Under the pieces are notes generated by a model that saw only the letters and a program-made list of their open reading frames with translations, had not been told where the DNA came from and ran no database searches. From assembly GCA_905178155.1 (NCBI GenBank), contig CAJINV010000009.1:2705373-2769372 (forward strand): a stretch of 64,000 bases of DNA, written 5' to 3'. Made by a program: the position numbers and the translations under genes. This document shows, piece by piece, positions 12,101 through 21,302 of this stretch. This DNA comes from Amoebophrya sp. A120 (taxonomy: Eukaryota > Sar > Dinophyceae > Syndiniales > Amoebophryaceae). How positions within the stretch are numbered: the first letter of the stretch is position 1; every line of letters starts with the position of its first letter.

Positions 12101-15100
12101 AATCTGGTTCAAATCGTCCAGAATCTGCAGCAGTTTCTTCTCCATCGAGGTTTTCTTCGTCTTGTTTTTCTCTTCCTCAAATTGTTCCAGCATTTTCTCC
12201 TGCAGTAATTTCAGCTCCTGCTTCTTTTTCTTATTCTTCGTCTTGATTTTTGGCAGGACTAGAGCCTCCGGCTGCTGTTCTTGGACGGGCGAGTCCTTAT
12301 TTCCAGATCCGGGTAGTGCCTGACTAGCATCAACCCGAGCCGGGGTAGATGATGGCTCATCCCCTGCACGAGTTGATGTACCTGTATGCTCTGCAGGAGC
12401 TGAGCCGCTGGTGTCAACACAACCGCTAGAAGTACTCCCTGGCGGATCAAACACCATAATCGACTTCGCGTACTTCCGCACGGCGTCCTCGGTTTGCAGC
12501 TGCAAATCTTTTTCTGCTTTTTTCAGAAATTCGGAGTACTTCTTCAGCAGCTTCTCCCGGTGGGGGGCAGACATGGTTGTTGTACTTGTGCAAGAATTAG
12601 AACTACCTCTTTTATCACCCGCCGTTGCAGTTTTATCAACCTCACAAACCGTCTCCCCAGACGCCAGTGTCACCCGGCCCGTGTTATCCTGTGCAAAAGT
12701 ATCGCACTCGTTCGTAGTAATCGCATTTATGTATCATGACAAATCTCTTTTTCAAGGTAAGTCAGCATGAGAAATTCCATCTGTCATGCTGAGCAAATTT
12801 GTAATGCGATTAGTACAACTAGTACGATGCTTTATTTGCAATTCGTACGTGTACGCCGGGTCTTCGTTCACCAGGGAGGCCACGCAGAATTCAGACCCGA
12901 TTTGCAAACCTGAACAAGTATCCTGTGCAAAAGTATCGTACTCGTAGTAATCGCAAACATGCATTACAAATCTTGCTCTTAAGGTAAACCCGCATTACAA
13001 ATTTATATTTCTCATGCTGAGGAAATTTGTAATGCATTTGTACGAGTACGATACTTTTGCAGTTCATAACAAGCTTCGGTTGTTGAAACTGAATCTTCTG
13101 AGGCCATCATCTTCGGCGTCATGCTGCTTGTGCCGGCAGAACCAGAATCTTCCTGTGGACTACAACTAGCTCCGGTCGTTGGTCCACCAGTCGCCGGTGT
13201 AATATTCGCGTTCCTCGTACCATCGTATTTCCCCATGAGATCTTCCTGACTCAGGAACGGAATCCTGTCCTTCATTTCCTTATACAGCAAGTAATCCTTC
13301 ACTCGACTCGCCAGCTTATGCAATGCAAAAGCATCGTAGTCGTACTAGTATAAATTGCATTAGAAATTCACTTAGCATTACAAATATAATTTGTAATGCC
13401 GATTTGCCTAAAGAAAAAGATTTGTAATGCATAAACGCAATTAGTACCTACGAGTACGATACTTTTGCACAGGATACAACTTCAACGGCGTCGAGTTTTC
13501 CGCTTTTTGCTCCAAAAAACGCTGCAACTGCCCGAACCCGTCCCAATCTTGCGGGCAGACAAAAGCCGTCGGATTTGTCCCTCCACCCGCTGCGCTCATG
13601 TTGTTTTTCCGAATCTCATACACTTCCGGGTAATTCATCAAGCAGTTGTTTTTCCTCGGGTCACACTCGTCGAAATTGTAGCACGGCCGGGTTTTCTCTA
13701 CCTTCTCCACCTGGGCGAGCCAGGTTTGCTCCAGCTCGTCCGAGAACTCGTTTTTCAATCTGTCCAAGTGCGTAAACAAGTAACTACAGAATTCCTTCGC
13801 GTAGCGCCGCGCCTCGTTTTTCATGGTCGTTTGGTAGAATTCTCTTTTCTCGGCTGTGGAAAAGGTTTGGTCGGTCGATAGTCTGCTGTACTTGATGTAA
13901 CGAGCCGCGGGGTGGATAAGGATATCGTTGTTTTTGGCAGGAGTTTTATTGTCGCTTGAGACTTTCTCTTTCTTCTCGTCCTTAAGAGCATCCTCTTGCG
14001 TAGTTATCCCACCTGCGTCACCAGACTTTTTTTCGACGGCGGAGTCTACCATGGCTGCATCCTGTTCCTGGTCCACCGGCATTTGCATTTCACTATCGCA
14101 TTGTTCCCCGCCGGATGAAAAAGCCTCCGGGAAGCAACTGGGTTGCTTTCTCAGCCACTCCTGCTCCCCGACGCTTGCTTGCTCTAGAATACTTTTCAGA
14201 AACTGCGCGAAGAATCCGATGAAACCCCACGCACTTCCGAGGGACTCCGGATTCATGGAATCAAACATCATTCCCCGGACTTTCGCTCTTTTCAAAAATT
14301 GGTGGAAGGTCCGCGTGTGGAGGGTCGTCGGGGGTTTCGATTTTGATGTGGAATTCTGATTTTCAGATTCAGATGAATTCTTCATGTTTTTGCCTGTAGT
14401 TTCTGCCTCATCTTCGGACTCGGAGTCTGTCAGATAATCTTCTGTTCGTCGCTGTCGTTCGAAAGGTAAGCGAATATCTTCTTCGCAGTGGATTTCGTCC
14501 CCCTCTTGCATGAATTGCTTGAGCAGCAAAAACGTCTCGACTGAACTGTCGTGTAGGTTTTGTATGCAACAAAAAAAACTGTGTAGCTGTAAGTCTGTGA
14601 TGCAGGAAATGCTAAACTGTTTACACTCGTCATGCTAGAGGTGCGTCATAGGCCACTTTCATAGGTGTTTCCACGTACTAGCTGCGCATGACAGGTTTTC
14701 CCTGTAATGCAAAACGAATTTGTGCTGCTGATCTTCCTACAAAGTTACACTTACACAGTTTTTTTCCTGGATATTTTTGAAGACATTCGTACAGTAGGTC
14801 GTGTGGGAATCGACTAGGACGCTGGTTTTTTTTCCAAAGGATTTATTGTCCTGAGCTGCTTCTTCTTTTTTATCCTCTTCAATTTCCCGGACTTTCTCCA
14901 ATCTCCATTCGTTGACGAAAAGAAACATTTTATCCTGAGTAAAAACGCCCCCACCCCAGAGTTGCCGTGCAAAAACGCATGCTCAAAATGTTTCTCATGC
15001 GGAGCCCCATGGCAGGTATTCTCTAGCTGTGTTTTGGAATTTGTAATGCTCCAATCAGCATGGTAGGCTAGATTTGTGATGCTTCTGAACGAGGTAAACA

Positions 15101-15728
15101 GGATTACACTACGAGCCAGAACTTGTCATGCTTGACAGCTAAAACTTGTGGATTTGTGTAGCAGATTTCCCATCTTGACTATGGGGTGGGGACGTTTTTG
15201 CACAGGATACATTTCCTTTTCCAATTCGCTCCACGGTTTCTTGAAAAAATTCCGGTGGGGAAAATCGCAGCCCGGAGCGACCATCACCGGTTCTTCCGTG
15301 AAAATTGTTTCGCCCATATTGTAGTCGCGCGTCGCGCGCATGATCCGATCCTGGCCCGGGAGGTAATCGGCGATGTACCCGGGGCTCATGCAGGTAGGGT
15401 GCTGGTGGTGGTCATGACCCAGGGATTGTGGCGGGGGTGCTGGTGGAGGTACTGGTAGAGAACCACCAAAAACTCCACCAGGAGCAGGAGCTCCAGCAAG
15501 ATTATTGCTCGACATGGTGGCCCCTGCGTTCCTCGTCGTCCCCGGTGCAGCCGGCGGGGGAGGAAGAATCGGGTTCGGCATGATCGGGCCATGAGGACCT
15601 TGTTCAGCAGGGGTCGTCATGTGCCCCACGTTGTTGGGCACCAGCGGTGGAGCTGCTCGCTGCACGTTTGGCAGCGGTGGAGCTGAGGTGGGTCGCCGTG
15701 CAGAGGGGAGCCGCGCCGGGGTGGTCAT
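109..15728 (-). CDS. SET-domain (SMYD-like) protein lysine methyltransferase, giant, 3' end off the left edge
   Basis: A probable SAM-dependent protein lysine methyltransferase. The start is the ATG at 15728. Exon 1 has a Pro-rich leader, then the N-terminal SET part (GQDRIMRATRDYNMGETIF, about residues 130-150). The C-terminal SET part is in the exon 10846-8015 (about residue 1190): SHGCHPNVMI, then RINKGDVLYSCYA and a Cys-rich post-SET stretch, FFCICDRC. About 1,000 residues of acidic, Ser-rich and coiled-coil-like sequence separate the halves, which recalls the split SET domain of SMYD proteins but is far longer. Exons: 15728-15210, 14925-14774, 14557-13477, 13311-13069, 12913-12848, 12679-11962, 11690-11461, 11148-11103, 10846-8015, 7702-7651, 7366-7310, 6973-6003, 5706-5634, 5473-4305, 4090-3545, 3274-3247, 3091-2936, 1319-1111, 838-109. 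All 18 joins keep one open frame (3,292 codons). The usual NHSCxPN motif reads SHGCHPN, so its first Asn is Ser. The C-terminal 2,000 residues have no domain I recognise. Confidence 0.82.
844..1110. mobile_element. Introner, family B
   Basis: Termini TATCAAATGCAAAAATGTCT and its inverse ending GCAATCCATA; exact TSD CGAAG at 839-843 and 1111-1115. Excision joins ...DPCF to VVGTN... in frame. Confidence 0.93.
2112..2440. repeat. Three tandem repeats of about 109 bp
   Basis: Three successive copies share CAGTTTTGAAGCCTGCG, GGGATTGCG, a T-rich run and AAGTGGCCCGGG. A shorter, more diverged unit may precede them near 2010-2110. Confidence 0.8.
2839..2886. repeat. GC-rich hairpin
   Basis: Arms GCGCAGAGCGCGCGCGCCGG and GCCGGCGCGCGCTCTGCGC face each other across a 7-base loop, just inside the right end of the nested element. 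Confidence 0.85.
3097..3246. mobile_element. Introner, family A
   Basis: TATCCTGTGCAAAAGTATCG at the left, inverse ending TTTTGCATTTCATA at the right, 150 bp; exact TSD AGCGT (3092-3096, 3247-3251). The junction keeps frame. Confidence 0.93.
3280..3544. mobile_element. Introner, family B
   Basis: Family B ends (TATGCATTGCAAATATGTCT; inverse ending GCATTTGATA). TSD GCATT/GCATC, one mismatch. Only a 28-nt exon separates it from the previous introner, and both junctions keep frame. Confidence 0.9.
4096..4304. mobile_element. Introner, family E
   Basis: Left end TATCGCAGGAAAAAACTGTT, right end with inverse CACTGTGAAAC core, then TTGCATA. Exact TSD TCAGA (4091-4095, 4305-4309). Confidence 0.91.
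5479..5633. mobile_element. Introner, family G
   Basis: TATGCAATACAAATTTTCCG at the left; CGTGTACGGGAAATTCCCTG then TGGATA at the right. Exact TSD ACCGA (5474-5478, 5634-5638). Confidence 0.92.
5712..6002. mobile_element. Introner, family C (reverse orientation)
   Basis: Left TATCCTAAGCAAAAACGTCC, right end GGGAATGTTTTTACTGAGGA then TA. Exact TSD CGAGG. The internal order is reversed relative to the copy at 14931. Confidence 0.91.
6979..7309. mobile_element. Introner, family F
   Basis: Left end CATCAAAGTGAAAAAAGCCC (CAT instead of TAT); right end GGGCATTTTTCATTGTGATA. Exact TSD ATCTT (6974-6978, 7310-7314). Confidence 0.9.
7372..7650. mobile_element. Introner, family C
   Basis: Left TATCCTGAGTAAAAACGTAC, right end TACGTTTTTACTCAGGATG (ATG instead of ATA). 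Exact TSD CAAGT (7367-7371, 7651-7655). Short exons of 57 and 52 nt lie on either side and both stay in frame. Confidence 0.91.
7708..8014. mobile_element. Introner, family D
   Basis: Left TATGGAAGCGTCAGGTTTGA, right end TTTCAACTCTGACATATCCA then TA. Exact TSD TGGAA (7703-7707, 8015-8019). Confidence 0.92.
10852..11102. mobile_element. Introner, family B
   Basis: Left TATCAAATGCAAAAATGTCT, right end CCCAGACATTTTTGTAATCC then ATA. Exact TSD CATCA (10847-10851, 11103-11107). Its sequence matches the outer parts of the element at 43389-47527 in the opposite orientation. Confidence 0.93.
11154..11460. mobile_element. Introner, family D
   Basis: Left TATGGAAGCGTCAGGATTGA, right end TTTCAATCCTGACACCCCCA then TA. 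Exact TSD TGTCT (11149-11153, 11461-11465). A 46-nt exon lies between this and the previous introner. Confidence 0.93.
11696..11961. mobile_element. Introner, family B
   Basis: Left TATGAATGGCAAATGTGTCT, right end CCAGACATTTTTGCCGTTGA then TA. TSD CTCGA/CTCGG, one mismatch. The junction keeps frame (phase 1). Confidence 0.9.
12685..12847. mobile_element. Introner, family A
   Basis: Left TATCCTGTGCAAAAGTATCG, right end TATTTGCAATTCGTA (GTA end). Exact TSD CGTGT (12680-12684, 12848-12852). Confidence 0.91.
12919..13068. mobile_element. Introner, family A
   Basis: Left TATCCTGTGCAAAAGTATCG, right end CTTTTGCAGTTCATA. Exact TSD ACAAG (12914-12918, 13069-13073). A 66-nt exon separates it from the previous copy. 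Confidence 0.93.
13317..13476. mobile_element. Introner, family A (reverse orientation)
   Basis: Left TATGCAATGCAAAAGCATCG, right end ACTTTTGCACAGGATA, the mirror of the copy at 12919. TSD CAGCT/CAACT, one mismatch; the frame is kept. Confidence 0.91.
14563..14773. mobile_element. Introner, family E
   Basis: Left TATGCAACAAAAAAAACTGT, right end ACACAGTTTTTTTCCTGGAT then A. TSD TTTTG/TTTTT, one mismatch. Excision gives ...NVFKNLHDSSVETFL in frame. Confidence 0.9.
14931..15209. mobile_element. Introner, family C
   Basis: Left TATCCTGAGTAAAAACGCCC, right end GGACGTTTTTGCACAGGATA. Exact TSD CATTT (14926-14930, 15210-15214). Excision gives ELEKEMFLFVNEWR in frame. Confidence 0.94.
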
Positions 15729-17058
15729 TTTATTGATCCGATGATGTTCTTCTTCTTGGGGTAGAGATTACCGTGCAACATACACGAAACTACGTACAGG
15801 CGAACTGACGAAAGCAAAGGGGGTGAGTGTAAATGAATATATGAAAATGAGGATCTAGGCAGTAAATAGCGGCGTACTGATATCCTGCTCGGGGTAAAGG
15901 TGAAGACATAGGCATAAGGTAAGACGTTTTCAACAAACAGATGCTGATTATGATTTTCTAAAAGAAAACGACTGCGTCTGCGCTGCAAGTGAGAGCAGCT
16001 ACTGCTACAGCTACTAGATGGTTCTTCGTAGATGAAGTTTCTTCCTATCGACACCAAGGTCGCCGCTGGTCGAAGTTTTTCTTGGAATGAAATTTGGATT
16101 CAACATCAATCGTTGTCCAAAGGCACAACTAAGAAAATCCACTTTGTCCTTGTTGTCCAAATTCAAATTCTTCATTAGCGCCAATAAAAATTACCAGTAC
16201 TATTGGACACACAGTAGAAAGAGAGATGCTGATCCCTTGTACAACTTTATGGTGACGATCATAAGTATTTTCAGAACCACAACTAGATTAGTATCCACCT
16301 TATCGAATTGGAATTTCATGTCGACATCTACAAGGTGATCGTGATCACTTCTATGTCACCTTTTCTTTTTCTTCTTCGAGATCGAAGTCTGCTTCACCTC
16401 GACCAACCCGTCAGCAGTCGGAAGAATTTTGTAATTGCTTTTTTTCACCGTGCCTTGATCGTGTTGATCTATCTTCATCTTGTTTGAGCAGTGTGAGCAC
16501 CAGACTGCTTGTTCTAGGAAAGCTAGCAGGATCATGTTGATCTATTGAGGATGGACCCAGGGCGGCCCTGTCTCTGTGAAATGATAATTTTGCTTTTTCG
16601 AAATTGTCAGGCTAATATCCTCACCCAAGCCGACCAGTCGAACTTTCGTATATACGTTTCCTCAAAATTGTTGATTATTCTGAAAAGACGTTCACATTAT
16701 TTGCGATGCCGTTTTTATCAGGTACTTCAATTTCTCCTTACATGGGGCCAGCATTAGCAACTCAGTCTTCTTCGTCCCTAAAAACACCACTTTCTTCCGC
16801 CGCTTTCACCTGCACCTCGGACTTGATCACCGTCTCTGCCTTCTTGAAGCTTTCCTTTTCGACCTTGCTCGGCTATCCGTTGGAAATTCATTCCCGTGCA
16901 TGAAGTGCAACATATTATAAATGCGGTTTCACCTCCGCAAGGCAAATGACTTCCCTTTGACCCCGTTCAGCATCACCAGTGGCACGACCATGCCAGCGTC
17001 GAAATTTTTTGTAGATGCATGTTTATTTTGCATACTATCTCTTCTATAAATATAATAG
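15729..17058. other. Intergenic region without a supported gene
   Basis: It lies between the SET gene start and the inverted-repeat element at the end of the sulfite oxidase gene. Only short reading frames are present and no introner was found. A minus-strand stretch at 16929-17058 (ending VMLNGVKGKSFALRR) is open but matches nothing I know. Confidence 0.5.
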
Positions 17059-17605
17059 AGCGGGGTAACAACTAACTCAACTAACTCGGGATTATAGGTG
17101 CGAAATTTTTTCTCTATAGCGACGCCGGAGCCGTAGCCGGCAACTTCGGTCAGAGGTATGCTTTGCAAACGTCCTGGCAACATATGCAAATCGTGCGGCT
17201 TTGTACATGATTTTTGTGCTTTCATTCAAAAACTCGCTTCAGTCGGAAAGCGTGGAAAATTGTTGTGCTTCATAAATGTTAGCTTCACGGCAGGGAATGT
17301 TTCGCCATGACAAAACAGGCACCGCCTGCGTTGCAAAGAAAGCGAAAACGTTGCCCCGCCGATTTTCAAAAAAGACCCAAAGAGCACAAATAGCATGCAC
17401 AAAAGCACGAATCCGCGTAGGGAATTCCGGCTGTCGCCGACTGTGCGATCGTCGGCCTTTGCCAGCACGACTTGCCTGCTAGCTAGTGGTCGCCACGAGC
17501 TACCCTTATCTGGTTAGGGAGCTCGTGCGCGGCGACCAGTCTCGGCCGCCCGCAAAATTTTCGCACTTAGAATCCCGAGTTAGTTGAGTTAGTTGTTACC
17601 CCGCT
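17059..17605. mobile_element. 547-bp inverted-repeat element
   Basis: Arms of about 47 bp, starting AGCGGGGTAACAACTAACTC at the left and its inverse at the right (17557-17605), enclose about 450 bp. No target duplication was found and no transposase is visible. The sulfite oxidase stop codon (17567-17569) lies inside the right arm. Confidence 0.82.
17485..17540. repeat. Hairpin inside the 547-bp element
   Basis: AGTGGTCGCC...ACGAGCTACCC is mirrored by GGGAGCTCGT...GGCGACCAGT with small bulges. A related GGCGACCAGT hairpin occurs at about 59514-59544 in another insertion. Confidence 0.75.
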
Positions 17606-20600
17606 CATACGGGAATGAATTATTGTGGTGCGTATCGGCTTCCGACTGTTCATCCGCTTCGATTTGGTTCGGTCAAATCCCGCCCCAACGGAAGCCAAAT
17701 CGTTCACAGTTTGCAAACACACGGTCACCCGGTCGCAATCGCGTAGCTCCTGCGTCTTGTTGACGCCGTTCGTGACGCGGACCAAGATCTCCACGTCTAG
17801 CTTCTTATGCATTGCAGAAGTATCGTACTAAGTACAAAACGCATGACAAATTTTTCCTAAAGGAAAAATTAAAATTTGTCATGCAGAACAAGCTAAAAAA
17901 GCAGATCTGTCATGCAAGACCTGCATTTATACGTCGTGTACGATACTCTTACACAGGATACTTCTTGTTGATTGCCAACTTCTTCTTTTCCTCCATGGGC
18001 AAAACCAGCTTCTGCTTCCACTGCACCCAGGCGTGAGGGTATTTCGTGCCGTAGATCTCCGCCGCGATCCATTTCTTGCCGTTGTCGGAGGAGATCTGGA
18101 CCCTCCGGATTCCGTGGCCGCCTTATCAAGTGCGAAACTGTCTGGGTCTGGAAGAATGCAAGTTTGTCATGCTTGTCTGGCATGACTCGAGAATCTGTGT
18201 TCGCATGGGCACGAGGAAGCCCTCTTTACCTGCCATGCAAAAACGCAGTTTGCCATGCGGAATACGTAAGACATCACGGCAGCCAAAAAATTTATCATGC
18301 GTAGCTGCGTATTGCAGTGCGTCTATCATTCACTTTTAGCATTACAAGTTTCCAGTCCCAGAGATATTTGCAATCCATACGCCTCCGGAGTACGCAATGC
18401 CCCTGACCTCCACCGTGGCTGCCTCTTCGGCGCCTTCCTGGACGTAGCAAGTGTCCTGCTCTTCCGGCACGCAGATCAACGCAGTCAACGCGTTTTCGCC
18501 GGCGTCCCGGGTGGCTTCGTCGAGGATCGTGATGCGTTTCATCATGGTGTAGCCCATCGCCGAAGCCTCTTCCCCCACCGCTGTCTCGAGGAGAATGCGG
18601 CTCACCCATTTCAATTGCTTCTGTATCATATGTAAAACGTCCCCACCCCATGCATAGTTGTAACGCAACTGCGCATGCTGAAAATGTTTCTCATGCGGAG
18701 CCCCATGCGAAGTGCTTACTTGCTAGTAGCGTTTTGGAATTCGTGATGCTCCAATCGGCCTGATATACTAGATCTGTGACGCTGCTTAACTAGCTAAACA
18801 GTATTACACCACGACGCCAAACTTGTCATGCGCAACAGCCAAAGCGCGTTGATTTGTCTAGCAGATTTCCCATCTTGACTATGGGGTAGCGACGTTTTTA
18901 CACAGGATATTCTGTTCGGTGTAACCAGGTACGATCAGCCGGACGGGAAACCCCTGCTCGAAGGGGAGCTCAAAACCGTTCATCTCCAGTGCCAGAATGG
19001 CATCGTCAAACGCCGTCCCCGCACTCGAACCGGCGGGGGACAACGCACGGTCTAGGGGAATGGAGATCCGGGCTTGCTGTTGGTGGCTAGAAGCTTCTTG
19101 ACCAGAGCTGGCGCTGGTCGTAGAGGTACTTGCTGCACCTCCACCCGGGAGCAGCTTCTCATCCGAGTAAAAGTGCAAGACCCTGACCCGGTGCGGCCCG
19201 CCTGGCTGATTCGGACCACCACCGGAGCCTGTAGTCGAAGCTCGCCCGGCGCTTGAGGATGCATATGAAATGCAAATATGTCTGGGTCTGGAAACTTGTG
19301 ATGCTGGTTGGCGAATCAAGAGCACGCCAGATATGACGGCTTAGCATCACAGGTTTTTGAGTCGCTAGGTGTTGCCTATTCTGCATGAGAAAATAAGTTC
19401 TCGCATGACACAAAAAGGGCGCTTTTGGGTACATTGCATGACAGACTTGCCAGTCATGCTAGCAGAGCATGACAAACCTGGAATTTTTCCATTACCAGAC
19501 ATATTTGCAATGCATAATGCAGACACCGCTGCCATTTCCGGGAGAATTTTGCAGTAGGTCATATCAACTGCATATGTGTCTGCGTCTGAAAAGATGGGAC
19601 TTGTAATGCGCTTCTTGCATTCCTGGAAAATCTGTGCTGCATGAGCAGCAAGTGGGCAGCTTCCCCTGTCACGTTAGAACGCAATTTGTAATGCGTGTTA
19701 CGCATCAGAAAGCGTTCCGAGAGTAAGCTTGTCAAGCGTGGCAATCATGCGCAATTTAGCATCACAGGTTTCCAGACCCAGACATATTTGCAATGCATAG
19801 GTCAGCACATCCCGCAACTTCGGGCCGGTCCAGCGGGCGCAGCCGATCATTTCGGGCGAGTTTGTCGTGCTGGGAGTTGTGCTACTAGCGGTTGCGCCAG
19901 CTGCTCCACCTGTGCCTCCCCCAGCACCTACCGCACTATTTCCGGAACAATCAATCACACACACCACGTCGTGCTGCGGAAATTTGGTTCGCAAATCATC
20001 TAGCGTGAGGCTCAGGACCGTTTTTTGTTGCGTCAGCCTCAAATTCTGCTGGTGTTTCATATTTGATGTCTGCGAATGTGATGATGATGCACCGGCAGCT
20101 CTTGAAGTACGATCTTCGTGAAGATCGTACTGTGTACTACTCGTCGGCATTGCGCTGGGCGGTGTGAAGCTGCTCATGGTTTGGTAGCTGGATGGGAAGG
20201 CAGGAACGGCAATCACTTTAGGAGTTATATGCAATACAAATTTTCCGTACATGTACAAGATGCATCACAAATTCTACCAATTTATTGGAGCGTAAAACTT
20301 GTTATGCTAAACTAGGAGCGAAGCCAAGCTCTGTCATGCAGAGACCGCATTTGTACGTGTACGGGAAATTCACTGTGGATAGGTTACGTCGAAGGACGAA
20401 GATGTGGAAGACGCAACACCGACTGCCGTCTCCACTTCCAACCGCCAAGAGATGTCGGGCTCTTCCGGAAGCTTCCCCTTGTAGTGCACGAAAAACAGCT
20501 CGTTCGGCGTGAGAAAGGACTCGACCAGCGCCCGCCTGCTCGCGATAGTCCCGGGCTTTACCCGAAACTGCTTGAACAGCTTCTTTCCGCTGCCCTGCTG

Positions 20601-21302
20601 CAGGCCCAGCCTGGGGAGGAACCGGGTCGGAGTGGGGTAAAATTCTACGCCCCGGTAGACCTGGGGTGGGGGAAGCCGCGATTTGTCCCAGTTGTCATGC
20701 TCAAGGCAGTAAACGACCGGCTTCTTGATGTCGAAGATGAATCTTTCTCTACTTCTGTGCCAAGAAGAAGCCGATGCTTTATTCGCGCAGCTTGAGCCTG
20801 TACTTGAGGTAACGCCCCTTGTTGCCCAAAAAAACGGCCGCGCCACGCCTGGCCCGAATGTTCTTGCTGAGGAAGTGCTCGTGTTGGGAGTGGGCCTTCT
20901 GCCACTTATTTTGGCAGCTCCTGTCAACAATCTGCCTGAGCGGCCTGTACCTGTTGATGTTTTTTTATGAGAACAACTACTCGACGGCGCCAGAAGTTGC
21001 ACCGCCCCGCTCCTCGTACTAGGGGCCGCCTTCCGCTCGTCCTGTTTCCGGAAACCTGAGGAGCTGGGTTGTTTTCTCACATGATGAGCTGCGCATGCGC
21101 GGGGACGGTGTGACTCGGACTCTGTGCACCATGTTGCAGCAGCCTTATCATGGCACGAAAAGTCATCCTGATGTGGTGATGTGGTCGTACTCGTCGGCAC
21201 AGCGTTTTTATTCCACCGGATAGAGGAGCACGCAGCTGCAGACGTCTGCCCGACGGAGCGGTGGAAAAACTGCGAACTTGCAGAGGACCAGGAGGACCAC
21301 AT
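17567..21302 (-). CDS. Sulfite-oxidase-like molybdopterin oxidoreductase
   Basis: Family role: two-electron oxidation of sulfite to sulfate at a molybdenum-pterin centre, usually in the mitochondrial intermembrane space. Seven exons (21302-20382, 20222-19800, 19556-19517, 19258-18910, 18618-18380, 18118-17961, 17800-17567) join in one frame of 787 residues. Landmarks in order: a Ser/Arg-rich N-terminus resembling a targeting peptide; FLTPNELFFVHYKGKLP (about 263-280); LDDLRTKFPQHDVV with the expected Mo-ligand Cys in IDCSGN (about 398); ARWTGPKLRDVL; ISIPLDRAL; ALEMNGFELPFEQGFPVRLI; LKWVSRILLE; and the dimerisation-domain signature VEVRGIAYSGGGHGIRRVQI. No cytochrome b5 domain is seen. Active-site positions look altered (see findings). 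The last 13 codons and the stop come from the 547-bp inverted-repeat element, so the C-terminus differs from the family. Another enzyme of the family with a new substrate is possible. Confidence 0.88.
17806..17960. mobile_element. Introner, family A (reverse orientation)
   Basis: Left TATGCATTGCAGAAGTATCG, right end CTCTTACACAGGATA. Exact TSD CTTCT. Excision gives LAINKKLDVEILVRV in frame. Confidence 0.92.
18124..18379. mobile_element. Introner, family B
   Basis: Left TATCAAGTGCGAAACTGTCT, right end CAGAGATATTTGCAATCCAT then A. Exact TSD CGCCT. Excision restores the family motif AYSGGGHGIRRV. Confidence 0.94.
18624..18909. mobile_element. Introner, family C
   Basis: Left TATCATATGTAAAACGTCCC, right end CGACGTTTTTACACAGGATA. 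Exact TSD TTCTG. Excision restores VPGYTEQKQLKWVSRI, as expected for the enzyme family. Confidence 0.94.
19264..19516. mobile_element. Introner, family B
   Basis: Left TATGAAATGCAAATATGTCT, right end ACATATTTGCAATGCATA. Exact TSD ATGCA (19259-19263, 19517-19521). Confidence 0.93.
19562..19799. mobile_element. Introner, family B
   Basis: Left TATCAACTGCATATGTGTCT, right end ACATATTTGCAATGCATA. Exact TSD GGTCA. Together with the copy at 19264 it isolates a 40-nt exon that reads TYCKILPEMAAVSA once spliced. Confidence 0.93.
20228..20381. mobile_element. Introner, family G
   Basis: Left TATGCAATACAAATTTTCCG, right end CGGGAAATTCACTGTGGATA. TSD AGTTA/GGTTA, one mismatch. Excision gives SSFDVTPKVIAVPAF in frame. 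Confidence 0.92.

Noticed and set aside
12752-13477. Recurrent peptide endings such as VQKYRTR and CLGLEE at the ends of frames.
   Set aside because: These are translations of the introner termini (families A and B), not protein motifs.
13590-13690. CYNFDECDPRKNNC in the SET gene as a possible MYND zinc finger.
   Set aside because: The Cys/His spacing does not fit MYND and too few ligands are present.
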